Below, in pieces: positions 26,710 through 35,408 of a DNA stretch of 44,858 nt. A program made the translations under genes and the position numbers. The stretch lies in assembly GCF_011516755.1 (NCBI RefSeq), contig NZ_WOSY01000018.1, positions 1 through 44,858 on the forward strand. Direction: 5' to 3'. The first letter of the stretch is position 1; each line of letters starts with the position of its first letter. The stretch comes from Acetobacter conturbans. GTDB taxonomy: Bacteria > Pseudomonadota > Alphaproteobacteria > Acetobacterales > Acetobacteraceae. The notes below the pieces were generated by a model. That model did no database searches and had not been told where the DNA came from. It saw only the letters and a list, made by a program, of their open reading frames with translations.

Positions 26710-27210
26710 ATGTCCTCTCATGTCTTTCACATTTTGGCCCAAAAAGGCAGCAACGTCATTACCGTCAGGGCAGACGACCCTATCGTGAGTGTCGCCAATA
26801 CACTGGCGCAGCATAATATCGGCGGGGCACCTGTTCTTGGCCCTGATGAACAACTGATTGGCCTGGTATCGGAAAAAGGGATCGTTCATGCGTTATCCGA
26901 ACACGGTGCTGACATATCCACCCTGACCGCAAAAGATATCATGACGAAGGATATGCCGACCGCAACACCCGATGACAGTATTTATGATATTGCCTGCCGC
27001 ATGACGTATTCCCGCAATCGGCATGTCCCCGTTCTGGAAAACGGAAAGCTCGTCGGATTGGTCAGCATTGGAGATATCGTCAAACTACGCGCTGAAAATG
27101 CCGAACAGGAAGCACGTGAATTGCAGGATTACGTGACAGGCAGCGACCATGCTGCAGTCCAGCCTCCTCATGAAACGCCCCCCATGCAATGCGGAGAAAA
27201 GCAAAACTGA
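26710..27210 (+). CDS. Two-CBS-domain protein
   Basis: A 166-residue cytoplasmic protein made of a tandem CBS pair (Bateman module): first repeat about residues 14-66 (NVITVRADDPIVSVANTLAQ, IGGAPVLGPDEQLIGLVSEK), second about 77-133 (DIMTKDMPTATPDDSIYDIA, RHVPVLENGKLVGLVSIGDI). Such modules bind AMP, ATP, NAD(H) or similar nucleotides. The start at 26710 is chosen because AAAGGA lies eight bases before it. It follows nuoN by 44 bases on the same strand, so cotranscription with nuo is likely and nucleotide sensing linked to respiration is possible, though not shown. The C-terminal 30 residues are polar and variable. Bases 27211-27493 hold no gene I can support. Confidence 0.9.
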   Translation: MSSHVFHILAQKGSNVITVRADDPIVSVANTLAQHNIGGAPVLGPDEQLIGLVSEKGIVHALSEHGADISTLTAKDIMTKDMPTATPDDSIYDIACRMTYSRNRHVPVLENGKLVGLVSIGDIVKLRAENAEQEARELQDYVTGSDHAAVQPPHETPPMQCGEKQN

Positions 27211-27493
27211 CCTGCGTGTTTCTACAGATGACATGAAGTCCACATACCTCCACGAAGGGGGGAATGTAGTTCCCTGTGTCAAATACTGATAACCTTTATG
27301 CCTCCACCAATGTCGGATAATTGAGTTTTGCCTCAATCAAGTAATCGGATATTCTCGATGATGCATTTTCTGTAATTTTATTTCTTTTTCAGGACATTTC
27401 GTAGTCTGTATGGACACAGTCGATAATCGGGGGACAACAAAGGATTTTACGAATTTCCGCAGCAGCCGGATGGTATGCAAGGAACGCGTTACA

Positions 27494-27851
27494 ACGAAGA
27501 ACTGGACTTGTGACGGTTTTGTGCCAGCAGCCGATCTGGTCATTCCGTTCTTCAACTACAAATCGCACATTTTCATTGATCGGAAGTTCCGTCTGATCTG
27601 GGAATGGAAGACCACGGGTGCGGCAGCCAGACTGTGCGAAGGATTGCTCGACCGGAGCAATACGGCTTCTGATGTCTGGGCGGAGACGGCTTATCGTTCA
27701 AAGACGCATGAGGCCTCATGGAAAAACAGGACTTTGTCTCAAAAATCCATTTTAGGAAGCCACACCTCAAACCGATACTCCGGCACATCCAGAAGTCCAA
27801 TGTCGGAAAGTCTGTCGTCGGTCTCGGGTAGAGCATGTCTTTGCCGACCAG
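27494..27851 (+). pseudogene. Fragment of an IS5-family transposase (C-terminal half)
   Basis: The conserved stretch reads DGFVPAADLVIPFFNYKSHI, FIDRKFRLIWEWKTTGAAAR, LLDRSNTASDVWAETAYRSK, matching DGSVPATDLAIPFFGYKSHV and the following residues of the copy at 42-43 kb. Then the frame is lost; in other frames one reads EKQDFVSKIHFRKPHLKPI and RVEHVFADQ. Homology stops at 27851, where another insertion sequence begins. The N-terminal half is absent. Confidence 0.8.
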
Positions 27852-27854
27852 AGA

Positions 27855-28585
27855 CGATATGGATTGTGGACATGAATATGTAAGCGCAGCGGTCATATCT
27901 GGTTGCCACGCGTCGCCGGTCTTTGAGCTTTGCGAACTGTTTTCGATGAGATGTCGCTTCTTATACAGATGCCAGTCGTAAGGCGGCTTTGATTTTCTGT
28001 TCTTCTTCGGTGGAATGCAGGCGGTGATGTTTCGTTCTGCAAGCGACTGTCTGATCTTATTACTGTCGTATCCCCGGTCTCCGATGAGTTCTTCTGTCTC
28101 ATCGGGAAGATCGTTCAGAAGCACGTCTGCGCCCTTAAAGTCACTGACCTGACCTGCTGTCAGATGGAGACAGACAGGACGGCCCTGACCATCGCATACA
28201 GCATGTAGTTTTGAATTCAGTCTGCCTTGTGTCCGTCCGATATGGCGGGGAAAATCCCCTTTTTAAGCAGCGACGCCGCTGTCCGGCGTGCCTTGAGATG
28301 TGTCGTGTCGATCATCAGGCGCTTTGAACGGCCAGCCTGTTCTGTCAGTGCAGTGAAAATCCGATCGAAAACACCCAGGCGGCTCCAGCGGATGAAGCGA
28401 TTGTATAAGGTCTTGTGCGGGCTATACGCTTTCGGAGCATCTTTCCACTGCAGACCGTTGCGGATCACGTAAACGATCCCGCTCAGAATACGGCGATCAT
28501 CCACGCGAGGAACGCCGTGCGACAGCGGAAAATACGGCTCAATCCGCTTCATCTGCGCTGCAGATAACAAAAACAGGTCACTCAC
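27855..28585 (-). pseudogene. IS427-type transposase (orfA plus frameshifted orfB)
   Basis: orfA, from a GTG at 28585 to 28217, starts SDLFLLSAAQMKRIEPYFPL and contains RVDDRRILSGIVYVIRNGLQ, a full N-terminal domain. orfB overlaps in another frame (CDGQGRPVCLHLTAGQVSDF, IGDRGYDSNKIRQSLAERNI). The A-run/GGGG site near 28256-28264 could allow the programmed frameshift usual in this group. A further single-base loss between 27937 and 27938 shifts the frame just before FAKLKDRRRVATRYDRCAY, so the C-terminal DDE glutamate region is out of frame and the enzyme is dead. Confidence 0.85.
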
Positions 28586-28660
28586 AGGCTCACCTCCATC
28601 GGTAAGCCTGTGAATCACAACAGCACGCTCAGTTCAATGAATTAATAGGTCCTGAGCCTA
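27855..28660 (-). mobile_element. IS427-type (IS5 family) insertion sequence, truncated at its left end
   Basis: The transposase-start-proximal end is intact up to a CTAG at 28658-28661, followed inward (minus strand) by GCTCAGGACCTATTAATT. The copy at the right edge of the window has CTAGGCTCAGGCCTC (44690-44704) at its opposite end, which gives the inverted repeat GCTCAGG. The other end of the present copy is missing: homology to the copy at 44735 onward starts only at about 27855, joined directly to an older IS5 transposase fragment. The element is therefore a one-ended, immobile remnant. Confidence 0.75.
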
Positions 28661-29546
28661 GCAATCTATTCACTTCTATACGCGTCTTTTCCATTTCTTT
28701 ATTATCGAGGTCACGAAGTGGCTTCCTTACACGGCCCCCGTCGAAACCCCGCATGTTCATTGCCGCTTTGACCGTTTGAGGTTGACCAAAACGACGGGCA
28801 AGCGCACGGAACTCGTACCATTGGCGATGAAGTTCGCTGGCTATGCGTGCATCCCCGCTTTCTATCGCACGGTAGCTTTTCTGAATTAGTTCTGGAAAAG
28901 CGCCACTGTTTGTTGAACTAATTCCATCGAAACCAGCGGCCATAGGCCCGAGGAAGGCAAGATCCGATGCGCAGAAGAGCCTGACTTTACCTTTCAGTCG
29001 GCCTGAGATCTGATCGATGCTTCCGGGTGAAAGATCGCCCTGTTTGAGTGCGACAATACCCTGAATGTCGGAAAGCTGCTCCAGAAGAGTGGGAGAAAGG
29101 GTGATGCCGGTACCCGGCGCGTTATAGATCAGTGCTCCCGTCTTGGAGATCGGAGCCATTTCACGGAAAAACTCCACGATCTGGTTATCCGTAACTTCTG
29201 AAACGTAGGGGGCCATGATCATCGGAATGCCGCCGAGGTCACCTGCAAGTTCAGTGAGTTCTCGCACAACACATGGATTGGAATGAGCCGTGCAGAGCAT
29301 AACCGGCACCGTGTCGCCGACTGTTGCCATGACATGCCGGAATACGCTGGCTCGTTCATCGGTTGAGAGAGCGGGGAATTCCCCGTATGTTCCGCCTATA
29401 AGAAGACCGTTGAACCCTTGTTCTATGACACGTAGGGCATTGCGCGAAAGTCCTTCGAAATTAATGCTCCCATCGTCATTAAAGGGCGTCATGGTGATAT
29501 TGAACAGGCCGTGTAGTCTGGCGCGGCTTTCTTCGATATTTTTCAT
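28629..29546 (-). CDS. DapA/NanA-family (dihydrodipicolinate synthase-like) aldolase or lyase
   Basis: A 305-residue class I aldolase-family protein that should act through a Schiff base on a 2-oxo acid. Visible are GGTYGE (residues 51-56, G-T-T-G-E in true DapA), Tyr141 in LIYNAPGTG and the Schiff-base Lys168 in GIVALKQGD. The Tyr in place of the second Thr argues against lysine biosynthesis and for a catabolic lyase. The ATG has AGG eight bases upstream. It is the last gene of the leftward cluster, 31 bases after the M24 gene. Its last residues (about GSGPINSLN) are encoded by the end of the neighbouring IS, so the natural C-terminus was replaced, probably harmlessly. Confidence 0.85.
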   Translation of the reverse strand: MKNIEESRARLHGLFNITMTPFNDDGSINFEGLSRNALRVIEQGFNGLLIGGTYGEFPALSTDERASVFRHVMATVGDTVPVMLCTAHSNPCVVRELTELAGDLGGIPMIMAPYVSEVTDNQIVEFFREMAPISKTGALIYNAPGTGITLSPTLLEQLSDIQGIVALKQGDLSPGSIDQISGRLKGKVRLFCASDLAFLGPMAAGFDGISSTNSGAFPELIQKSYRAIESGDARIASELHRQWYEFRALARRFGQPQTVKAAMNMRGFDGGRVRKPLRDLDNKEMEKTRIEVNRLLGSGPINSLN

Positions 29547-29577
29547 TCTATTACCTGCTTTTTTGAGTTTCTGTTTA

Positions 29578-30747
29578 TCAGACGTCGCAGAGTGTCATCT
29601 GCCTGTTGATCGTTCCCAGAACGTCGTATCCGGTTTCGGTCACGACGATTGATTCACTGACACCGACTGTGAACTGCCCATAGATCCGCAGCGCGGGAGG
29701 CAGATGGAAAGCCATTCCAGAGCGGAGTTCGGTTTTAACGCCGGCATAGAGGCTGAGAATGCTTCCCTCTCCCCAGTCCGGTGCAAAAGAGATCCCGATG
29801 CTGTAGCCACAACGTTTGCGGAAATTATCTGTGAATCCGGCTGCGTCTATCACCTTCTGGCAGGCGATGTGCGGCGCTTCGCAAGGCTGGCCCGGCCGGA
29901 CAGCATCAAGGGCAGCAGCAAGAGCGTCCTGACAGACATTCATCATGTCCGTGACAATTTGAGGCGGAGTGCCTACCCATGCGGAACGCATGAGAGCTGC
30001 ATGATAACGATCCCTGCATGCGGCCATTTCCAGGAAGGCACCTTCCCCTTTCGTGATACGACCTCTGCGCCATGTTCCGTGGGGAATGCCGCTTCTTTTT
30101 CCTGCTGATACGAGGGGCTCCATGCCCATGTATTCTGATCCCGCCCTGATGGCGTCGTGCATCATGGCGGCGACAAGATCGTTTTCGGTGTTTCCGTCTT
30201 TAACCTGAGCCAACCCGGCCTTTATCCCGGCATCGACATACCCGGCTGCAAGACGGAGTTTTTCGATTTCGGAAGGCGATTTTACCATTCTGAGGCGCTC
30301 GGTTATTCCGTCTGCGTCATAAAGTTCGCCAAGAACCGCAGCCATTTTCTCATAAACCGATACGGGGAAGAACCACCCCTTTTTCTCGACGCCGATTTTT
30401 CTGCCCGCCAGCCCCATTTTGCTGAGTAGTTTGCTGATGACGGACATCGGGTCTTCACCGTCAGTGAACGGATGAATGTCGATGAGGAAAGTGTTGGCGA
30501 CGAGATTGAAATATTCAAGCTGTCGCACGACGAAAGCAGGTTCGCCTTGCGCAGGCAGGACAAGGCACTGGAAAGTATAATATCCGGGTGTCTGCTGACC
30601 TGTCAGATAATAAATATTCTCCGGACTGGTCACGAGCATGGCGTCCAGACCGGCTTTCTCCATGCCTTCGCGGGCTTTTGCCTGACGTTCGGCAAACTCC
30701 TCTTTGGTGAATGTGGCTTCCATTCCAGAAGTGACGTCATTTGTCAT
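29578..30747 (-). CDS. M24-family creatinase-like hydrolase without metal ligands (ectoine hydrolase DoeA-like)
   Basis: A 389-residue protein with the creatinase N-terminal domain (about residues 10-150, including LDAMLVTSPENIYYLTGQQT) and a pita-bread catalytic domain (about 155-389). The metal ligands of true M24 peptidases are lost: the first Asp is Glu in FLEMAAC, the second is gone in YHAALMRS, the His motif is GYSIG, and the Glu of F-x-x-E-P is FHLPP. The same pattern is known in creatinase and DoeA, which open C-N bonds in small cyclic or guanidino compounds. The start is ATG 30747, preceded by GGAGA. It lies between an enolase-superfamily gene and the lyase gene. The substrate is unknown. 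Confidence 0.8.
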   Translation of the reverse strand: MTNDVTSGMEATFTKEEFAERQAKAREGMEKAGLDAMLVTSPENIYYLTGQQTPGYYTFQCLVLPAQGEPAFVVRQLEYFNLVANTFLIDIHPFTDGEDPMSVISKLLSKMGLAGRKIGVEKKGWFFPVSVYEKMAAVLGELYDADGITERLRMVKSPSEIEKLRLAAGYVDAGIKAGLAQVKDGNTENDLVAAMMHDAIRAGSEYMGMEPLVSAGKRSGIPHGTWRRGRITKGEGAFLEMAACRDRYHAALMRSAWVGTPPQIVTDMMNVCQDALAAALDAVRPGQPCEAPHIACQKVIDAAGFTDNFRKRCGYSIGISFAPDWGEGSILSLYAGVKTELRSGMAFHLPPALRIYGQFTVGVSESIVVTETGYDVLGTINRQMTLCDV

Positions 30748-30748
30748 G

Positions 30749-31846
30749 TCATGCTCTCCCCGTAAGAGGTGATGTCCGGCTGATATCGAAGCTGATTCCA
30801 AGACCGGCCATGTGTGTGTCTGCGATCAGTATTTCGCCTTGGTCGTAATTCAGACCTATTGCTGGATCATCGCGGAGCCCATCGGCGCCGTACAGTTCGG
30901 CAAACCGGGGTCGTAAGGCGATTGAGGCCTGTAACGCTGCCGCAGTGGCTGCGCCGCCTTCATTCATCTGCCCGATCATCAGGTCTACACCGGCGTCGCT
31001 CAGCACTGCAGCGGCTTTCGCGAGTGCAGAAAGGCCGCCGAGTTTGACCAGCTTGAGATGCGCCATGAGTGGCAGGCCGGATTCGGCGAGTTTCAAACAG
31101 TCTTCGAACGAACTGAGGCTTTCATCGAGCATAACGGGAACAGGACTGTTCCGCGTCAGTTCCGGCAACTGGCCCCAGCATGCCGCGGGCAGCGGCTGTT
31201 CGATATATTCGAGATTGAATGCCGCGAGCCTATCGAGCGTATGAGACGCCTGGTCCAGTGACCATGCTCCATTGGCATCAGCCGCCAGATCGACATCATC
31301 ATGGAACCTGTCACGTACCCATCTGAATTTTGCGATGTCCTCTTCCGGGTCGTTTCCGATCCGGATTTTGAGTGCCGTGAAACCTCTTTGTACGTAGGTT
31401 TCGCACCGTTTTCGGAAGGTTTCGATGTCACTGAAAAATAGGGTTTGATTCGTTTTGTATGATGTTCCTGTCCCTGAGCCCGTAAGAGCGCAGACAGAGA
31501 TGTTTTTCCGGCGAGCAACGAGGTCATGGATGGCTATGTCCACCAGCATCCGCACGGAAGAAGGAAGGGTAGTGGGCAGGTTTTGTGTAAGAGCCATCAA
31601 ACCTTCATCGTCTTTGGGAAAGATGACAGTTCTCAAAAATTCACTGGCGGCACAGATGATCGCCTCAGGGGAGTGCCCAGTCAGGTACTGAATGTTGAGG
31701 CGGACTTCTCCAAGACCCTGCACGGTTCCGTCATCGAGAATCAAATACAACTCATCAAGACTGCTGACAGCACCTGACGACGATGTGTGAACCGCCATGC
31801 CACTGCTGTAGTGCAGGTCAGATCTTCTGAGTGAAGCGCCGATCAT
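30749..31846 (-). CDS. Enolase-superfamily enzyme (muconate cycloisomerase / dipeptide epimerase subgroup)
   Basis: A 365-residue protein with capping domain (about residues 1-125) and a TIM barrel. Metal ligands follow the usual order: Asp in AADANGAW, Glu in EYIEQPLP and Asp/Glu in VMLDESL. The catalytic lysines are at ALKIRIG on one side, where the common K-x-K reads K-x-R, and LKLVKLGGL on the other. A reaction on the alpha carbon (epimerisation, cycloisomerisation or dehydration) is expected. The GQMNEGG segment resembles dipeptide epimerases and N-acylamino-acid racemases. The start overlaps the M20 stop (TAATG). Amino-acid context favours an epimerase or racemase; not provable from sequence alone. 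Confidence 0.82.
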   Translation of the reverse strand: MIGASLRRSDLHYSSGMAVHTSSSGAVSSLDELYLILDDGTVQGLGEVRLNIQYLTGHSPEAIICAASEFLRTVIFPKDDEGLMALTQNLPTTLPSSVRMLVDIAIHDLVARRKNISVCALTGSGTGTSYKTNQTLFFSDIETFRKRCETYVQRGFTALKIRIGNDPEEDIAKFRWVRDRFHDDVDLAADANGAWSLDQASHTLDRLAAFNLEYIEQPLPAACWGQLPELTRNSPVPVMLDESLSSFEDCLKLAESGLPLMAHLKLVKLGGLSALAKAAAVLSDAGVDLMIGQMNEGGAATAAALQASIALRPRFAELYGADGLRDDPAIGLNYDQGEILIADTHMAGLGISFDISRTSPLTGRA

Positions 31847-33027
31847 TATGTGTTTGCCTGAACATTCGACGACGGCATCAGTCTGCGGACAATGCCCACA
31901 TAGATTTTCACGGCGTTGGTCAGTTCCGGTATGGTGACGAATTCATCCGGTTTATGAGCATACGACAGGTCGCCTGGTCCGATTACGACGCCTGATGCTC
32001 CGGCCTCTCGGAAATGGACGAGATCACACGCGCCCTGAAAGCCGTATGGGCCCGGTTTGCTCACGCCACAGGCTTCTGCTTCCGTAAGGGATGCCTGAAC
32101 GACGGCGTTATTTAGATCGGTTTGTGTCGCGCCGCCGGTCGTTGGTTTGTAAGCAGTCACACGTGCTTTAATTCCGTGGCTTTGTTCAAGGCCGCTCAGA
32201 AGATTGATGATATCTGCTTTAGCGCTTTCCTCGCATTCTCCAGGGACCAGTCGTCGGTCAAGTAGCAATTCGCATCGGTCAGGAACGACATTGTCTGCCT
32301 TTCCTCCAGATACGCGTGTAATGCAGAGGCTGGCGTTGCCGACTAGAGGATGTGTGATGCTGCGGATGACATCCTCGTGGTGTTTTTTCACGGCTCCGGT
32401 CACTATCGCGGCATCGTAGATAGCGTTTCTTCCGAGTTCCGGCGTTCCGGAATGAGCTGTGACGCCAGTGATCTCTACGACTGGGCGCAGACTGCCTTTA
32501 TGCGCACTGAAAACGGTATTTGATGTGGGTTCACCCACAATGACATAGTCTATTTTGCCGCAGTCTCTGGCGTAGTGGCGCGCTCCGGCGCTTGCGACTT
32601 CTTCATCACCCACGAATACTGCGAGAAGTGTTCCGCTCCAGCTTTCAGGTGAAGCCATCAGGATACGGACGGCTTCCAACATGGAGGCTAGAGATCCCTT
32701 GCAGTCGCACGTCCCTCGTCCGAACAGGGTGTCACCTTCCTGGGTGAGGCTGAATGGATCTTTTGTCCAGCCGTCTCCTGCCGGAACAGTGTCAATATGG
32801 GTGTTGAGGGCGAACACTGGGCTGGCCCCATTGTGAAATTTCGCGACAACATTCGCTCGTCCCAGTGCATATTCGTCTATGAGGACGTCCATACCGGTTT
32901 TACGCAGAGCCTCTCCGATAAAAGGGGCAAGCGCCATTTCATTTCCTGGCGGATTTTCTGTATTGAGGGCGACCATGAATGAGAGATCGCTGATGATCTG
33001 ATCTGTGGCGGGAATGATGTCAGACAC
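31846..33027 (-). CDS. M20-family metallohydrolase (ArgE/DapE/aminoacylase type)
   Basis: A 393-residue zinc deacylase with all family ligands: His77 and Asp79 (NTHIDTVPAG), the bridging Asp108 (GRGTCDCKG), the catalytic Glu142-Glu143 pair (VGDEEVAS), Glu166 (VGEPTS) and His358 (YAHKPDEF). The dimerisation/lid domain is at about 175-285. Likely reaction: release of an amino acid from an N-acyl derivative or dipeptide. The start is taken as GTG 33027 because AGGAG lies ten bases upstream; a GTG at 33045 has no ribosome site. It overlaps the ABC ATPase gene by eight bases, implying coupling of import and deacylation. Confidence 0.87.
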   Translation of the reverse strand: MSDIIPATDQIISDLSFMVALNTENPPGNEMALAPFIGEALRKTGMDVLIDEYALGRANVVAKFHNGASPVFALNTHIDTVPAGDGWTKDPFSLTQEGDTLFGRGTCDCKGSLASMLEAVRILMASPESWSGTLLAVFVGDEEVASAGARHYARDCGKIDYVIVGEPTSNTVFSAHKGSLRPVVEITGVTAHSGTPELGRNAIYDAAIVTGAVKKHHEDVIRSITHPLVGNASLCITRVSGGKADNVVPDRCELLLDRRLVPGECEESAKADIINLLSGLEQSHGIKARVTAYKPTTGGATQTDLNNAVVQASLTEAEACGVSKPGPYGFQGACDLVHFREAGASGVVIGPGDLSYAHKPDEFVTIPELTNAVKIYVGIVRRLMPSSNVQANT

Positions 33028-33802
33028 GGGAAGGTAACTCCTCACTGTATTGTAGTTTCAGTTCCGGCATCGTTTTTGTGAGGAACCTGTGCAGGCGGTC
33101 AGGCACGTCACCAGAAAAAAAATGCTGTGCTGACAGATTCGCGATAACTGAGCCGTTTTCTATGAAGACAATCCGATCAGCCACACGCCGGGCGAAGCCG
33201 ATGTCATGTGTGACGACGACTTTCGCCATGCTTTTAAGGGCGGCTGATCCGAATAATTTCTGAAGTTGTTCCGTGGCTTCTGGGTCTAGCGCTGATGTGG
33301 GTTCATCAAACAGCATAACGCGTGGTTGCATCACGAGAGCACGGACAATGGCGACACGCTGTTGCTGCCCCCCGGATAACTGATGGGGGTAACGGCCAGC
33401 GTGTTCTAACAGGCCAATTCCATCCAGTAATTCAGCCGCTCGTTCTGACATTCCATGTGCATACGCCCCTCCTGTAAGGCGCGGTGCGAGCAAAAGGTTG
33501 TCCCATACGGTCATGTGTTCAAACAGATCGTATCCTTGGAAGACCATTCCGATTTTGCGACGCACGGCGGGTGCAGCAGCGGAACTGTTCAGGATATCCT
33601 CTCCATCAAACAGGATGCGTCCTGAATCGGGCTTTTGTAGAAGATTGATGCAGCGCATCAGAGTTGATTTTCCCGAACCGGACGGTCCGAGAATGACGAC
33701 GACCTCTCCTTCGGGTATCTTCAGGTCACACCCGTTGAGAATATGTTTTCCATCTATTGTGAGGCGGATGTCTTCGAGGGAGAGAACAGGTTTTGCGAGC
33801 AT
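33020..33802 (-). CDS. Polar amino acid ABC transporter, ATP-binding protein
   Basis: A 260-residue ATPase of the polar amino acid uptake (PAAT) family. Walker [10 protein letters not shown] is at residues 39-47, the Q-loop at MVFQGYDLF, the signature LSGGQQQR at 142-149, Walker B with Asp166-Glu167 ([13 protein letters not shown]), and the switch His in VVVTHDIGF. It energises the fused binding-protein/permease encoded just upstream, whose stop overlaps its ATG (TAATG). Length is normal with a slightly long C-terminal tail (about 240-260). Confidence 0.93.
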   Translation of the reverse strand: MLAKPVLSLEDIRLTIDGKHILNGCDLKIPEGEVVVILGPSGSGKSTLMRCINLLQKPDSGRILFDGEDILNSSAAAPAVRRKIGMVFQGYDLFEHMTVWDNLLLAPRLTGGAYAHGMSERAAELLDGIGLLEHAGRYPHQLSGGQQQRVAIVRALVMQPRVMLFDEPTSALDPEATEQLQKLFGSAALKSMAKVVVTHDIGFARRVADRIVFIENGSVIANLSAQHFFSGDVPDRLHRFLTKTMPELKLQYSEELPSRV

Positions 33803-35364
33803 TATCGCACACTCTCCATCGCAGCCTGGGCGCGGTGTAATGCCTTTTCGGACGATGACTTGCCGGGCGCGAGGGACTGTTCCAGATAACGCTGCAGCAG
33901 CATGAACAGGGAGGTGAAGGCCAGATAATAGATTGCAGCGGCGCTCAGAGCTTCAATGTAGCGAAAGTTTGCGCTTGCGGCCTGATCTGCGGCAAGAAGC
34001 AGTTCCGGGACCGCGATTACTGAAACCAGCGCACTGCTTTTCAGCAGGCCGATGACCTGATTTCCAAGCATCGGAAGCGTGATCCGGAACGCCTGGGGTG
34101 CTGTGATACAGCGGAAAACACTCAGTGGAGAAAGACCGAGGGCCAGTCCCGCTGTTTTCTGTTCTGGTTTAACAGCATCCAAGCCGGAGCGTGCAATTTC
34201 GGCCATGTAGGCACCCTCATTGAGAGAAAGGGCGAGGACTGCGCTGGTGAGCGCGGCCAGTTTCAGTCCGAGCAGAGGCAGAACATTGTAGATGAACACG
34301 ATTTGTAAAAGGACTGGAGTGCCTCGGAAAAGCCAGAGATAAATCATGACCGACAGACGGAAAAAGCCAAAGCGACCACCAGAAATCACGGCGAGGATAA
34401 TCCCGATCAGTGATCCGACGATCAGCGAGGAAGTCGTCAGAAAAAGGGTGATTCCAGCGCCTTTGAGGAAGGGCGGCGAGACCAAATAATCGAGTGTCAA
34501 CTTGACTGTAACCCACCAGTCTGAGGCTTTTCCTGATTCTTCGACGTCAGATACATCTTGACCTCGGTTCAGATGCCATTTCTTTATAAGTTGATCGAGC
34601 CTGCCGTCCTTCTTCAGTTCCTGCACTGCTTTAGTGAGGGACCCCCGAAGCTCTGGGTTGGTTTTGGCTACCGCCAGTCCGATTTGACCTTCAGTCCCGA
34701 ACGGCCTCCCAGCTACTCTGTAGCGACCGGGAACTTCCTGCATCAACACTGCTGCGCCGAACTGCGAAGTAAATGCAGCGTCAGTTCTCTCCTGAAGCAG
34801 ATTGAGAGCCGTATTCTGTGCTGTGGGATAAGGAAGGATGATGAGAGCCGGCTTCTTGTTCTGCAGACAGTTTTCCGTGGCTTTATCGGCATCCCGCATT
34901 TCGATGCCGCCAAGTGTTACGCCAACACGTAGGCCGCAAAGACTGAGGTCATATCCCGTGACGGGTAGGCGGCTGTCGCGCGGGACAAGGACGACACTGC
35001 TGATTGAAAGGTAGGGGACGAAGTCGACAACTCCCTCCCGCTCCGGACTGAGGTACATCGCGGAATTTATGACGTCTATTCTGTGTCCGATGAGGGCGGG
35101 AATGAGCCCTCCGAACTCCATATTAACCGGAGAGGACGCAAGGTGCATTCTGCTGGCGACTTCGGCAGCAAGATCAATGTCAAATCCAACGAGAGAGCCG
35201 TCTTTGACGAATTCGAAAGGGGGAAATGTGGCGGCTGTACCGTAAGTCAGATAACCTGCCGTTACGGTGCCCGCTATGGCATTATGATTTTCAGCGTCTG
35301 CGTTCTGAGCATGGGCTAGGCATGGTAAAGTCAGAAGCAAAGCCAGTAAGCTGATAAGGCGCAT
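33802..35364 (-). CDS. Amino acid ABC transporter: fused periplasmic binding protein and permease
   Basis: A 520-residue protein with a signal peptide (MRLISLLALLLTLPCLAHA, residues 1-19), a family-3 solute-binding domain (about 28-285: FPPFEFVKDGSLVGFDIDLA, GLIPALIGHRIDVINSAMYL) and a five-helix permease domain (about 320-505) with the EAA-type loop SGLDAVKPEQKTAGLALGLS. Fusion of binding protein and permease is known in some PAAT systems (GlnP type) but is the minority arrangement. The frame is open 21 codons upstream; ATG 35364 is chosen because AGGA lies six bases before it and the signal peptide starts there. The binding domain has the family-3 fold, so an amino-acid-like ligand is expected. 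Confidence 0.9.
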   Translation of the reverse strand: MRLISLLALLLTLPCLAHAQNADAENHNAIAGTVTAGYLTYGTAATFPPFEFVKDGSLVGFDIDLAAEVASRMHLASSPVNMEFGGLIPALIGHRIDVINSAMYLSPEREGVVDFVPYLSISSVVLVPRDSRLPVTGYDLSLCGLRVGVTLGGIEMRDADKATENCLQNKKPALIILPYPTAQNTALNLLQERTDAAFTSQFGAAVLMQEVPGRYRVAGRPFGTEGQIGLAVAKTNPELRGSLTKAVQELKKDGRLDQLIKKWHLNRGQDVSDVEESGKASDWWVTVKLTLDYLVSPPFLKGAGITLFLTTSSLIVGSLIGIILAVISGGRFGFFRLSVMIYLWLFRGTPVLLQIVFIYNVLPLLGLKLAALTSAVLALSLNEGAYMAEIARSGLDAVKPEQKTAGLALGLSPLSVFRCITAPQAFRITLPMLGNQVIGLLKSSALVSVIAVPELLLAADQAASANFRYIEALSAAAIYYLAFTSLFMLLQRYLEQSLAPGKSSSEKALHRAQAAMESVR

Positions 35365-35408
35365 AACGATCCTGAACAGCCTGAAAGAGACATAATTGTC
35401 TTTTTCGG

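Noticed and set aside
27257..27274. GGGAA/TTCCC stem after the CBS gene as a terminator
   Set aside because: Only 5 bp with no T-run; too weak to call.
28629..29546. Calling the lyase dapA of lysine biosynthesis
   Set aside because: The G-T-T-G-E motif is GTYGE and the gene lies in a catabolic cluster; the family is broad.
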